64,000 nucleotides of DNA. Origin: Microbacterium ginsengiterrae (GTDB taxonomy: Bacteria; Actinomycetota; Actinomycetes; Actinomycetales; Microbacteriaceae). The stretch is from positions 124,001-188,000 of the forward strand of contig NZ_JACHMU010000001.1 of the NCBI RefSeq assembly GCF_014205075.1, written 5' to 3'. The translations under genes were made by a program, and so were the position numbers. Below are positions 8,743 through 16,025 of the stretch, in pieces. How positions within the stretch are numbered: the first letter of the stretch is position 1; each line of letters begins with the position of its first letter. The notes under the pieces are model-generated. The model searched no databases. It was not told the origin of the DNA and was given only the letters and a program-made list of their open reading frames with translations.

Positions 8743-9174
8743 ATGGTGGCAGCGGACGACCGGCAGGACATCACCGCCATGCGCCGCGTGCGCGACCGGA
8801 TCGATCGGGAGTTCGCCCGTCCGCTCAACGTCGAGGATCTCGCCCGCGGCGTACACATGTCCGCCGGTCACCTGAGCCGGGAGTTCCGACGGATCTACGG
8901 CGAACCGCCGTACTCCTACCTGATGACCAGGCGCATCGAGCGGGCGATGACCCTGCTGCGCCGCGGGGACCTCACAGTGACGGAGATCTGCTTCGCCGTC
9001 GGTTTCTCGTCGTTGGGGACGTTCAGCACCCGTTTCTCCGAGCTCGTCGGGGTCTCTCCGAAGGCCTACCGTGCGGACCCCACCCGGTCCGTCGAGGGGA
9101 TCCCCCCGTGTCTGGCGCGGCAGATCACCAGACCTGTCAGGAATCGAGAAGACTCGCCGTCGGCATCCGCCTAG
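8743..9174 (+). CDS. AraC-family transcriptional regulator (HTH only)
   Basis: A 143-residue regulator made almost entirely of the double helix-turn-helix of the AraC/XylS family: LNVEDLARGVHMSAGHLSREFRRIYGEPPYSYLMTRRIERAMTLL and then VTEICFAVGFSSLGTFSTRFSELVGVSPKAYR in outline. No ligand-binding domain. The ATG at 8743 is preferred; the frame is open to an ATG at 8695, which cannot be excluded. The next gene encodes a VOC protein 10 nt downstream, and HTH-only AraC plus VOC/glyoxalase is a recurring actinobacterial pair, so local control of that gene is likely. Confidence 0.88.
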   Translation: MVAADDRQDITAMRRVRDRIDREFARPLNVEDLARGVHMSAGHLSREFRRIYGEPPYSYLMTRRIERAMTLLRRGDLTVTEICFAVGFSSLGTFSTRFSELVGVSPKAYRADPTRSVEGIPPCLARQITRPVRNREDSPSASA

Positions 9175-9177
9175 CGT
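9172..9177 (+). promoter_or_regulatory. Candidate -10 hexamer (TAGCGT) overlapping the AraC stop codon
   Basis: TAGCGT begins at the TAG stop of the AraC gene and lies 7 nt before the ATG of the VOC gene at 9185, so the VOC gene may have its own leaderless promoter. Confidence 0.4.
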
Positions 9178-9184
9178 TGGCGGC

Positions 9185-9589
9185 ATGAACATCGACATCC
9201 ACCACGCGTTCCTGCCGCACCTCGACGCCGAGGCGGCGCTCGGTTTCTACCGCGACCTGCTCGGGTTCGACGTCCGCAAGGACGTCGGATACGCGGACAT
9301 GCGCTGGATCACCGTCGGGCCGGCCGGCAGCGCGACCACGATCGTGCTGCATCCACCGGCCGCCGATCCGGGGATCAGCGACGAGGAGCGCGAGACCATC
9401 ACCACCCTCATCGCCAAGGGCGTCTATGGCGCGATCACGCTGTCCACGGACGACCTCGACGCATTGTTCGAACGTCTGGAGGCGGGAGGCGCCGATGTCG
9501 TTCAGGAACCGACGGACCAGGACTACGGCGTCAGGGACTGCGCATTCCGCGACCCCTCGGGCAACCTCATCCGCGTCAACCAGCGCTGA
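9185..9589 (+). CDS. VOC-superfamily (glyoxalase/bleomycin-resistance-like) protein
   Basis: A 134-residue vicinal-oxygen-chelate protein with two beta-alpha-beta-beta-beta modules: HHAFLPHLDAEAALGFYRDLLGF at the start and the terminal YGVRDCAFRDPSGNLIRVNQR, where the DPxGN signature and paired residues H/E-type ligands of VOC proteins normally sit. Substrate cannot be told from sequence. It directly follows the AraC regulator. Confidence 0.88.
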   Translation: MNIDIHHAFLPHLDAEAALGFYRDLLGFDVRKDVGYADMRWITVGPAGSATTIVLHPPAADPGISDEERETITTLIAKGVYGAITLSTDDLDALFERLEAGGADVVQEPTDQDYGVRDCAFRDPSGNLIRVNQR

Positions 9590-9597
9590 ACCGGACA

Positions 9598-9603
9598 TAC
9601 GAT
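9598..9603 (+). promoter_or_regulatory. Candidate -10 hexamer (TACGAT), leaderless
   Basis: TACGAT with a 6-nt gap to the GTG start at 9610. Confidence 0.45.
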
Positions 9604-9609
9604 GGCCGG

Positions 9610-10530
9610 GTGGAGACGGGGCACAGGATCGAGACGCTCGGCATTCTCGGAGCGGGCCGACTCGGCATGACGCTGGCCCAGCTCGCCGTCTCGGCGGGCC
9701 TGCGCGTGCTCATCGCGCGGTCCGGCGACCCTGCGCCGATCTCGCGGAGGGTGCGGGCGATCGGTGCCACTCCGGCGACCTCCGCGGAGGTCATCGACCA
9801 GACGGATGCCGTCGTCCTCGCGCTTCCCCTCGGGCGATACCGGTCTCTACCCGCTGATGCCCTCGACGGCTCGCTCGTCATCGACGCGATGAACTATTGG
9901 TGGGCCAGCGACGGGGTCCGCGACGATCTCAGCGATCCGCGCACCTCGACGAGCGAGCTCGTCCAGTCGCACCTGCCCGGCGCGAGGGTCGTCAAGGCGC
10001 TGAGCCACATGGGGTACCAGGACCTTGAGGACGAGCCGCGCCCCGCCGGCGATCCGGATCGCAAGGCCATCGCGATCGCCGGAGACGAACCGCGCGACGT
10101 CGCGGTCGTGGCCGCGCTCGTGGACGACCTGGGGTTCGATCCGGTCTTCGCGGGTCCGCTCGCCGCGGGGATCGCGATGGAGCCCGGCGCCGAGGCGTTC
10201 GGGGCGGATGTCGACGCCGCGTCCCTGCGTGGAATGCTCGAGGGGTTCGCTGATTCGCAGCGCGGGATCGTCGTCGCGCGGGCGAGAGGCGAAGCCGCAG
10301 CCGCGGCGACGCCGCGGATCGAAAGGGTGCCGGTGGAGTCCTCCGCTCTGCGATCCGTCGGCTACCGCGCGGATCTCGCGGTGCTCGAGATCGAGTTCGT
10401 CAGCGGCGACGTCTATCGGTATCACGCGGTCCCGGCGTCCGTCCACGACGCGCTCATGGATGCCGAGAGCCATGGACGGTTCTTCCTGGACCGGATCCGC
10501 GACGTGTACCCGACGACACGCGTGAGCTGA
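9610..10530 (+). CDS. NAD(P)-binding oxidoreductase fused to a KTSC-like domain
   Basis: A 306-residue two-domain protein. Residues 1 to about 225 are a Rossmann NAD(P)-binding domain of the F420-reductase/NADP-oxidoreductase type (LGILGAGRLGMTLAQLAVSAG; VIDAMNYWW; RVVKALSHMGYQDLED). After an alanine-rich linker (GEAAAAATPRIERV) the last 65 residues fit the KTSC domain: VESSALRSVGYRADLAVLEIEF, GDVYRYHAVP and HGRFFLDRIRDVYPTTRV. The GTG at 9610 has a leaderless -10. KTSC domains usually occur alone or at the end of lysyl-tRNA synthetases; the fusion here is discussed as a finding. It converges with the next gene with no gap. Confidence 0.8.
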   Translation: METGHRIETLGILGAGRLGMTLAQLAVSAGLRVLIARSGDPAPISRRVRAIGATPATSAEVIDQTDAVVLALPLGRYRSLPADALDGSLVIDAMNYWWASDGVRDDLSDPRTSTSELVQSHLPGARVVKALSHMGYQDLEDEPRPAGDPDRKAIAIAGDEPRDVAVVAALVDDLGFDPVFAGPLAAGIAMEPGAEAFGADVDAASLRGMLEGFADSQRGIVVARARGEAAAAATPRIERVPVESSALRSVGYRADLAVLEIEFVSGDVYRYHAVPASVHDALMDAESHGRFFLDRIRDVYPTTRVS

Positions 10531-11022
10531 CTACGCGACCCCGAAGCGCTCCCAGAGACGCACCGTGTCCGGTGCGGCCCGCTCATCACGGATGCGCTGC
10601 CAGTTCCGACCGCCTCGCGCGTAGGTCGCGTTCACCGATGGCGGCGCCTCATCATGCGGAATGGGCGTCTCGCTCCAGGTGCACGCCCTGACATGCACGA
10701 GATCCACCGCCCATGCACCCGGATTCGAGTCGTAGTGCCAATCTCCCGTGAGGCGGCCGAGCCACAGGAAGTCGTAAGCGTCCTTCGCCCACACGAACGC
10801 CCCGTGCGGGGCCGCGGCGAACCGTTCGAGGCGTTGCGCTGCCCGCTCACCGATCGCTTCCGCAGTCCGGGCGACGGCAGCCCGCAGGGACTGCGGAACG
10901 GTGTCCAACCGCCCACCGAGGCCGCAGAGCCCGCGTTCGAGAGCACGAGCCACGGCGGATCCGGCCGGGATGCGGTCGTCGCGAGATCTCATCGGTGCGC
11001 GGAACACCGGCAGTTCCACCAT
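10531..11022 (-). CDS. Hypothetical protein, 163 aa
   Basis: A soluble protein rich in tryptophan and arginine, with a region GAFVWAKDAYDFLWLGRLTGDWHYDSNPGAW-like in the middle (outline) that suggests a small folded domain; no family recognised with confidence. The ATG at 11022 is chosen because AGGGGGAG ends about 5 nt upstream; a GTG at 11028 is too close to that ribosome-binding site. Stop codon abuts the end of the convergent NAD(P)-binding gene. Confidence 0.65.
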   Translation of the reverse strand: MVELPVFRAPMRSRDDRIPAGSAVARALERGLCGLGGRLDTVPQSLRAAVARTAEAIGERAAQRLERFAAAPHGAFVWAKDAYDFLWLGRLTGDWHYDSNPGAWAVDLVHVRACTWSETPIPHDEAPPSVNATYARGGRNWQRIRDERAAPDTVRLWERFGVA

Positions 11023-11057
11023 GATCACTCCCCCTCATCGATCATCAGCGAGCCCGC

Positions 11058-11303
11058 TCAGAGATCTTCCGGCGACAGGTCGCCCTGACCGTCTTCGCCG
11101 AGTTCCGCCGTCACGGGGTCGTCGTCCTGCGTCTCAGGCAGGAGCCCCTCCGCCGGGATGTCCTCGAACGGGATCTCATCGTCCGCATCCGGGAGCTCCG
11201 CCGGGTCACGCCCCGTGACCACCGTCTCGTCGAGTTCGACGCCCTCATCGAGGGCCTGCGTCCGCTCCCATTCCTGCTGGGCCGGGTCGGGTGTGGATGC
11301 CAT
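11058..11303 (-). CDS. Small acidic hypothetical protein, 81 aa
   Basis: An 81-residue very acidic, low-complexity protein rich in Asp, Glu and Pro (DADDEIPFEDIPAEGLL), probably disordered. AAGGAGA sits 5 nt before the ATG at 11303, a strong ribosome-binding site, which supports expression. Proteins of this composition are common in Microbacteriaceae but have no assigned role. Confidence 0.6.
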   Translation of the reverse strand: MASTPDPAQQEWERTQALDEGVELDETVVTGRDPAELPDADDEIPFEDIPAEGLLPETQDDDPVTAELGEDGQGDLSPEDL

Positions 11304-11404
11304 GATCTCTCCTTCGTCCTCACAGGCGTACTCTCTGCCTTCACGGCCAGCCTGATAGCTCCGCCGAGGGGAAACGAGGGGGTTGCTGAAGAGGGCGTGT
11401 GACG

Positions 11405-11662
11405 CTAGGACCCTGCCTCGATGACGGAGCGCTCCTCGCGCCGTCGGAGCCGGCGGTTGATGACGATCTTCGCGATCACCGCGACGATGGCGAGTCCGAG
11501 GGCCACGTATTGGATCGCCGCGTTGCGCGTGAAGAAGGACACCACCGGCTCGGGAAGGACGGCGAAGAGGCCGAACTCGAAGTAGTACAGACCGATGTAG
11601 GCGAGGAAGGTGATCGCGGACAGGAAGAGGATGGCGCTGAGCACCATGTCGATGATTCTCAT
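11405..11662 (-). CDS. Small two-TM membrane protein, 85 aa
   Basis: An 85-residue protein starting MRIIDMVLSAILFLSAITFLAYIGL-like, with two hydrophobic segments (about residues 4-28 and 50-72) and a basic C-terminus (NRRLRRREER), so the tail is likely cytoplasmic. No family recognised. The ATG at 11662 is preferred over 11686 because GGAGGGTGGAAG lies just upstream. Confidence 0.6.
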   Translation of the reverse strand: MRIIDMVLSAILFLSAITFLAYIGLYYFEFGLFAVLPEPVVSFFTRNAAIQYVALGLAIVAVIAKIVINRRLRRREERSVIEAGS

Positions 11663-11945
11663 GATGCTTCCACCCTCCCGCCGCATGCTCGCGCGCGGAA
11701 GTGACCTGGTGTCACCTCTCTCCGTGACACTCCGTCATGCTCGACTGTCCGCCGACACCTCGGCGAGCACATCGAGAGCGATGCCGACGAAAATGCTGCA
11801 ATCTGCACCGAGGACCACCGCTACGCGGTGTTCGGGCAACGCCACCGGGCGGTCAGCAAGCCGCCGGGTGATCGATGATGGCCGCCTCGTCGCCCGGGGC
11901 CTTGTCGCAGCCGGGAACGCTCCCCTGCTCGGTCAGGCACAGATC
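11663..11945. other. Intergenic, no convincing gene
   Basis: This 283-nt gap between two minus-strand genes has no recognisable gene. A minus-strand frame near 11750-11900 reads VAVVLGADCSIFVGIALDVLAE before a stop, which has a protein-like look but no credible start or family; it may be a remnant. Confidence 0.4.
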
Positions 11946-12737
11946 TCACTCCTCTTCCGTTCGGTGGGCCCCGTCGAGCCAGACACGAAGGCGCTGGGCC
12001 AACCACTGCGGTTTCTGCAGCGGGACGCCGTGCCCGCATTCGGGGATGATCTCCGCATGTTGCCCCGGCCGGACACCGGCCAGCCGGTGCGCGGAGCGGA
12101 TCATGGGGGCGCGCTCCCGCTCGCCGGCGAGGACGAGCGACTCCCCGGGATATCCGCTCCATGCGTCTGGGACGGTGAAGCGGATGTTCTCACCGACGGA
12201 CGTGAGGAGGCTGCGCGTGGAGAGCCGCTGCGCCGTGCGGAGATACTCGGGGAACAGTGCCGGTGGGACGAAGAGTTCCTTCGCCTGTGCTTTGGCGAAC
12301 CACTCCCTGGTCGCGAGCGGCGCGGCGGCGCGCAGCAGTCCGAGCGTCATCCCAGGCCATCTGGAGGGCTCCGCCTGGGCGCTGATGATCGCGACCCGAG
12401 CGATGCGGTCCGGATGATGCGCGGCGAGCAGCACCGCGATCTGCGCGCCGAGCGAGAATCCGACGACGGTGACCGGGCGCTGCTCTCTGTGCTGCAGGGC
12501 GGCGAGGAGTGCGCGAACGGTGACGGCGTGCGATTCATAGTCGACGTGGGCGCTGCGGTCATGGCCGGGGAGATCCGGTACGAGGAACCGATATCCGGAC
12601 CCCATGCGTGCGATCAGCGGTTGCCACATCCAGCCGCCCACACCCCCGCCGTGCAGAAGCAGAACGGGCCGGCCGTGCGGATCGCCGAGGTCGTCGACGC
12701 GCAGGTCGGGGACCTCGGAGCTCGACGGGCGCGTCAC
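11946..12737 (-). CDS. Alpha/beta hydrolase
   Basis: A 263-residue alpha/beta-hydrolase-fold enzyme. The oxyanion region is LLLHGGGVGGWMW, the nucleophile elbow is VVGFSLGAQIA (GxSxG), the acid is probably the Asp/Glu after strand 7 near SLVLAGERERAP, and the catalytic His is in ECGHGVPLQ. The substrate is unknown. I chose the GTG at 12737, whose GTGA overlaps the stop of the upstream GNAT gene and which has AGAGGA upstream; the frame is open to 13016 but that part is antisense or offset to the GNAT gene. Confidence 0.85.
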   Translation of the reverse strand: MTRPSSSEVPDLRVDDLGDPHGRPVLLLHGGGVGGWMWQPLIARMGSGYRFLVPDLPGHDRSAHVDYESHAVTVRALLAALQHREQRPVTVVGFSLGAQIAVLLAAHHPDRIARVAIISAQAEPSRWPGMTLGLLRAAAPLATREWFAKAQAKELFVPPALFPEYLRTAQRLSTRSLLTSVGENIRFTVPDAWSGYPGESLVLAGERERAPMIRSAHRLAGVRPGQHAEIIPECGHGVPLQKPQWLAQRLRVWLDGAHRTEEE

Positions 12738-13228
12738 GGTCGATCCTCTGACGCGATCGACTTGGCATACCAGCGGTCCGAGTAGGGCTCGGCGTTGAAC
12801 GGCTCCATCTGTTCGAAGCCGAGTCGCTCGTACAGGGCGCACGCCTCGGCGAGTTCGGACCGCGTGTCCAGCCGCAGAACAGAGACTCCGCGCTCGCGGC
12901 AGGCCACCTCGACCTGCTCGAGGAGGGCTCTGCTGAGGCCGCGCCCTCGGTGCGACGGGAGGGTGAACACCTTGGTCAGTTCGGCGATGTCGCCAAGCAT
13001 GCGGGCCCCCGCGCATGCGACCGGCCGGTCGTCATCGACGACCACGAGGAGAAGCCCCGACGTGCCGTGCAGGTCGTCGTAGGGTTCCTCGGCGAGCGCC
13101 TGATCGATCTCGTCCGCCGACGCCGGTCGCCCGTAGTAGCGTGAGGCGACCTCGGTCATGTACGACCGGACGATCTCTGTCGCGTGGGGATCGGACGGAC
13201 GGGTCTCGCTCAGGCGCATGCGAGTCAT
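12734..13228 (-). CDS. GNAT-family N-acetyltransferase
   Basis: A 164-residue acyl-CoA transferase. Motif A is LTKVFTLPSHRGRGLSRALLEQVE (R/Q-x-x-G-x-G/A acetyl-CoA loop as HRGRGLS), followed by LRLDTRSELAEACALYERLGFEQ, the typical C-terminal helix-strand. First gene of a two-gene operon with the alpha/beta hydrolase (GTGA overlap). The start at 13228 is favoured, with an alternative ATG at 13219. Confidence 0.9.
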   Translation of the reverse strand: MTRMRLSETRPSDPHATEIVRSYMTEVASRYYGRPASADEIDQALAEEPYDDLHGTSGLLLVVVDDDRPVACAGARMLGDIAELTKVFTLPSHRGRGLSRALLEQVEVACRERGVSVLRLDTRSELAEACALYERLGFEQMEPFNAEPYSDRWYAKSIASEDRP

Positions 13229-13333
13229 CCTAGGGTCGAGGTGCGACACGAAGGGCGGCGAGCGGCGACGGCGCTCCGGATCGCGCACGGAGTCGGGTGA
13301 ACGACGCGATGCGCGCCGCTCACCCGCCCTGCG

Positions 13334-13507
13334 TCACTTCTTGAAGACGTCCTTCACGTCCTCGACCTTGTCCTTGACGGCACCCTTCGCCTGATCAGCC
13401 TTGCCCTCGGCGACGAGTTCGTCGTTGTCGGTCGCCTTCCCGACGGTCTCCTTCACCTGTCCGGCGACCTTGTCGGCTGCCGCCTTGATCCTGTCTCCTG
13501 CGCTCAT
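13334..13507 (-). CDS. CsbD-family stress protein
   Basis: A 57-residue hydrophilic protein with the CsbD pattern: DRIKAAADKVAGQVKETVGKATDNDEL and EGKADQAKGAVKDKVEDVKD in outline. CsbD proteins are general-stress-induced and of unknown biochemical role. AAGGAA lies upstream of the ATG at 13507. It sits just after the Asp23/AmaP-like envelope-stress genes, which supports a shared stress context; the 47-nt gap could hold its own promoter. Confidence 0.9.
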   Translation of the reverse strand: MSAGDRIKAAADKVAGQVKETVGKATDNDELVAEGKADQAKGAVKDKVEDVKDVFKK

Positions 13508-13554
13508 GGTGTGGTTCCTTTCCTCGAGCCGCTCCCGTCCCTCGGGAGCGGAGT

Positions 13555-14178
13555 TCATGATGATGCGACGCGCGAGTGATCGGCAGCGAGTCGGGAGCGG
13601 ACTCCGGCATGGATCGACACGAGCGTCGGTGTCTCTCGCCCGGTCAACGCCGCGAGGTTGTCCACGAGACGCGTCACCGTGTTCGCCACGGCGATCGGTG
13701 ATGTGTTCTTCCTGGGTGTGACACTCACATGCAGCACATCGGCACCGCGCACGCGACGGGCCGCCACCCGGCACGCGAGGATCTCATCCCGATCGTTCAA
13801 CGAATGAGTGATGGCGTCGGACGCGAATCCAGGGTGGATCGTGATCGCGCCGTGCGCGCCACCCGAGGCCTCTTCTCGGAGCACCGTGCTGCTGCGCCCA
13901 CCTCCGAGCCGTGCCATCACGAGCACCGCGGCAGCCGCGATCAGCAGGAGCGCGGCGAGGATGCCGACGACGAACCAACTCACCGCTGACTCCTCGGACA
14001 GACGGGACGCGCGGTCCGCTTCGTGCATCCATTCGATCGCGGACGAGGCGCTGCTCTGCCAGGTTGCCGCGGCGACGGGCCACAGCGCTGCCGCGGCGCC
14101 CCCTCCTCCGACGGCGATGAGCACGGCGCCCACGACGAGGAGGACACCGCGGTTCACCGCCCGGTTCGTCGCGTTCAT
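13555..14178 (-). CDS. AmaP-like membrane anchor with Asp23-like C-terminal domain
   Basis: A 207-residue protein with two N-terminal membrane segments (about residues 8-32 and 62-86, LLVVGAVLIAVGGGG and SWFVVGILAALLLIAAAAVLVM) and a C-terminal cytoplasmic domain of about 110 residues (ITIHPGFASDAITHSLNDR; ADVLHVSVTPRKN; ALTGRETPTLVSIHAGVRSRL). Two-TM-plus-domain architecture next to Asp23/Gls24 genes is that of AmaP, which anchors Asp23 to the membrane in staphylococci. Assignment is by architecture and context; sequence similarity could not be tested. ATGA overlap with the next upstream gene. Confidence 0.65.
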   Translation of the reverse strand: MNATNRAVNRGVLLVVGAVLIAVGGGGAAAALWPVAAATWQSSASSAIEWMHEADRASRLSEESAVSWFVVGILAALLLIAAAAVLVMARLGGGRSSTVLREEASGGAHGAITIHPGFASDAITHSLNDRDEILACRVAARRVRGADVLHVSVTPRKNTSPIAVANTVTRLVDNLAALTGRETPTLVSIHAGVRSRLAADHSRVASS

Positions 14179-14762
14179 GCCATTCCTCCCTGGTCCGCAG
14201 CGGGTCGTCGGACGCGTGCCCGAACTCTCACGCGCGGCGACAGCTCGTAGCTGGTGATCTCCCTCTCGGCGGCCGAGCGGATCTGCTCCTTCTCGATGAC
14301 CTGTCCTGGCTCGGGGGTCACTGTCACGTCCATGCTCCGGTGCCCGAGGCCGACCACGACCGCGCCCCGAGGAAGGTCGAGGTCGCGTCGTACCTGCTCC
14401 GCAACAGCGGAGGCGATCGTGCCGTTGTCCGCGAGCACCGCGTGCTGCGACGCTCCGAGCCGGTGCCTCGGGCGCCGGCCGGGGGTCAACGACACCCACC
14501 CGAGCCCGAGACCGATGACGACCGCGACTGCTCCGCCGCCGACCAGCGTCGCGCGCGGGGCCGTTTCCGGCAGTGCCGCAGCCCAGGACAGTGCGGCTCC
14601 CGGTGCGACGAGGATCGGCGCGGCATTCATCAGGTGCAGCACGATCTCCACGCCCGCATAGGTGACGGCCGCGATGACGAGGAGCAGCACGATCACCGTC
14701 CACGCCGTTCGGGGCGAGTGGGTTTCACGCCGGACCACTCGTCTCAGGATCGACGTGCTCAT
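14175..14762 (-). CDS. DUF6286-type membrane protein
   Basis: A 195-residue protein with two membrane segments near residues 22-45 and 72-92 (AWTVIVLLLVIAAVTYAGVEIVL; VGGGAVAVVIGLGLGWVSL in outline) and a soluble C-terminal domain (HAVLADNGTIASAVAEQVRRDLDLPRG; DVTVTPEPGQVIEKEQIRSAAEREI). The arrangement matches the DUF6286 proteins found in actinobacterial Asp23/Gls24 clusters. No known activity. It abuts the upstream Asp23-like gene and overlaps the downstream gene by 4 nt. Confidence 0.65.
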   Translation of the reverse strand: MSTSILRRVVRRETHSPRTAWTVIVLLLVIAAVTYAGVEIVLHLMNAAPILVAPGAALSWAAALPETAPRATLVGGGAVAVVIGLGLGWVSLTPGRRPRHRLGASQHAVLADNGTIASAVAEQVRRDLDLPRGAVVVGLGHRSMDVTVTPEPGQVIEKEQIRSAAEREITSYELSPRVRVRARVRRPAADQGGMA

Positions 14763-15149
14763 CTACCCGACCCGCTTTCGCGTGGGAATGATCGCTCCCG
14801 TCACCGAGAACGACACGCGCCGGATCTCGCGACCGGTCACCCGGGCGAGATCGTTCGCGACCGTCTCCTGCAGTCGCCGAACGCGGTCCACGATCGTCGG
14901 TTCCGCGCTGATCACCTGGGTGTGATCCAGGTCGGGGATCGGCAGCTTCGCCGCGACGCGGACGGCGAGCCCGCCGCCCCATTCGGACACCTCGACGTCG
15001 ACGTCGTCCCGGGAGACCCCGGTCGCATCCGCCGAGGCTTCGCGACTGACCTTCTCGATCGCCCTTTCGCGGACCCGGATGCTGCCGGGGACGCGCGCCG
15101 GTGTCGAGAGCGACGCCGCGGCTGAGGATGCGACGGTGCCGGTACTCAT
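14763..15149 (-). CDS. Asp23/Gls24-family protein (small paralogue)
   Basis: A 128-residue soluble protein. The fold pattern is that of Asp23/Gls24: RVRERAIEKVSREASADATGVSRDDVDVEVSEW, then LAVRVAAKLPIPDL and DRVRRLQETVANDLARVTGREIRRVSFSV. This is the second Asp23-like protein of the operon, shorter than the one at 15334. Start ATG at 15149 overlaps the stop of the DUF2273 gene by 4 nt; the frame is open further upstream but overlaps coding sequence. Confidence 0.75.
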   Translation of the reverse strand: MSTGTVASSAAASLSTPARVPGSIRVRERAIEKVSREASADATGVSRDDVDVEVSEWGGGLAVRVAAKLPIPDLDHTQVISAEPTIVDRVRRLQETVANDLARVTGREIRRVSFSVTGAIIPTRKRVG

Positions 15150-15337
15150 GAGGACGTGCGCCTTCCTGTGAAGACTCCGGCGAGTGCGCGCAGATCCAGT
15201 TGCCCGGTGACCACGCGTCCGACAAGAGCGCCCACGGCCATCAGCAGAGCGACCAGCACGAACCCCCAGAACCCGAAGGCCAGCGCAGCGAAGGCGAGCA
15301 CACCGCCGACCGCCGCCCCCGTCAGTGTGGTGCTCAT
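15146..15337 (-). CDS. DUF2273 small membrane protein
   Basis: A 63-residue membrane protein with one long or two short hydrophobic segments (AFAALAFGFWGFVLVALLMAVGALVG) and a C-terminal GQLDLRALAGVFTGRR. DUF2273 proteins are almost always encoded with Asp23/Gls24, as here, and probably form a membrane partner. ATGA overlaps on both sides. Confidence 0.85.
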   Translation of the reverse strand: MSTTLTGAAVGGVLAFAALAFGFWGFVLVALLMAVGALVGRVVTGQLDLRALAGVFTGRRTSS

Positions 15338-15834
15338 GCGACGCGGGACTCGTCGGCATCCGCGTCGTCATCGGGAAGGTGCACGTCGTTCACTTCGACG
15401 TTCACCTCGACGACCTGCAGACCGACCAGGCGCGAGATCGCCCGGGAGACCGCGGACCGCACGTTCTCGGCGACATCCTGGATCGGCGCCGGGTAGTCGA
15501 CGACGATCGTGATGTCCGCGGCCGCCTGCGTCTCACCGACCTCGACCTTCACTCCCTGAGTGAGGTCGGTCGCATTGACCGCGTCCCGGATGACGCCGAG
15601 TGCGCGCGCTCCCCCACCACCGAGTGCGTGCACGCCCGCCACGTCGCGCGCGGCGATGCCGGCGACCTTCGCCACCACACCCTCCGCGATCGTCGTGCGG
15701 CCCGCAGCGTCGACATCGACGCCCGGGGTCAGCGTGGGAGCGACGCGGTCCACGCGGGGAGTCGCACCGACAGTCTTCCGCGTGGCCGACGTGCGCTCGA
15801 CGGCCTCCGCCGTGTTGGTCTCTTCGATCGCCAT
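15334..15834 (-). CDS. Asp23/Gls24-family envelope stress response protein
   Basis: A 166-residue protein and first gene of the operon. After a disordered N-terminus come the Asp23 signatures: GRTTIAEGVVAKVAGIAARDVAGVHALG in outline, GVKVEVGETQAAADITIVVDYPAPIQDVAENVR, and VVEVNVEVNDVHLPDDD. Asp23 proteins polymerise under the membrane and respond to cell-envelope stress. GGAGG lies upstream of the ATG at 15834, behind a leader with a 9-bp hairpin at 15857-15879. Confidence 0.92.
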   Translation of the reverse strand: MAIEETNTAEAVERTSATRKTVGATPRVDRVAPTLTPGVDVDAAGRTTIAEGVVAKVAGIAARDVAGVHALGGGGARALGVIRDAVNATDLTQGVKVEVGETQAAADITIVVDYPAPIQDVAENVRSAVSRAISRLVGLQVVEVNVEVNDVHLPDDDADADESRVA

Positions 15835-15856
15835 CTGAACTACCTCCGTGTGTCTG

Positions 15857-15879
15857 CAGCACGACCCGTCGTCGTGCTG
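15857..15879 (-). promoter_or_regulatory. Inverted repeat in the Asp23 operon leader
   Basis: CAGCACGAC and GTCGTGCTG form a perfect 9-bp inverted repeat around a 5-nt loop, about 23 nt before the ATG at 15834 and just upstream of the ribosome-binding site. It could be a repressor operator or an mRNA hairpin. Confidence 0.5.
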
Positions 15880-15963
15880 TCCAAAGGAGCGAGGAACAAC
15901 GCTCTACACATGAGACGGAGCCGCCTCGGAGTTCGTCACAGATTCATCGGAGCATCATGCGAA

Positions 15964-15979
15964 TAGAAGCTATGTTCGA
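15964..15979. promoter_or_regulatory. Candidate LexA/SOS box upstream of a gene of unknown function
   Basis: The 16-mer TAGAAGCTATGTTCGA matches 10 of 12 specified bases of TCGAAC-N4-GTTCGA, with a perfect right half-site. A -10-like TAATCT lies at 15987-15992, so the box would cover the -35 region of a promoter reading into the gene at 16026. Confidence 0.35.
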
Positions 15980-16025
15980 ATCTTGCTAATCTTGACGCCA
16001 GGGCCGGAGAGAGGAACGTCGGCAT

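Noticed and set aside
11740..11900. Minus-strand reading frame VAVVLGADCSIFVGIALDVLAE
   Set aside because: No plausible start codon, ribosome-binding site or family; at most a decayed fragment.
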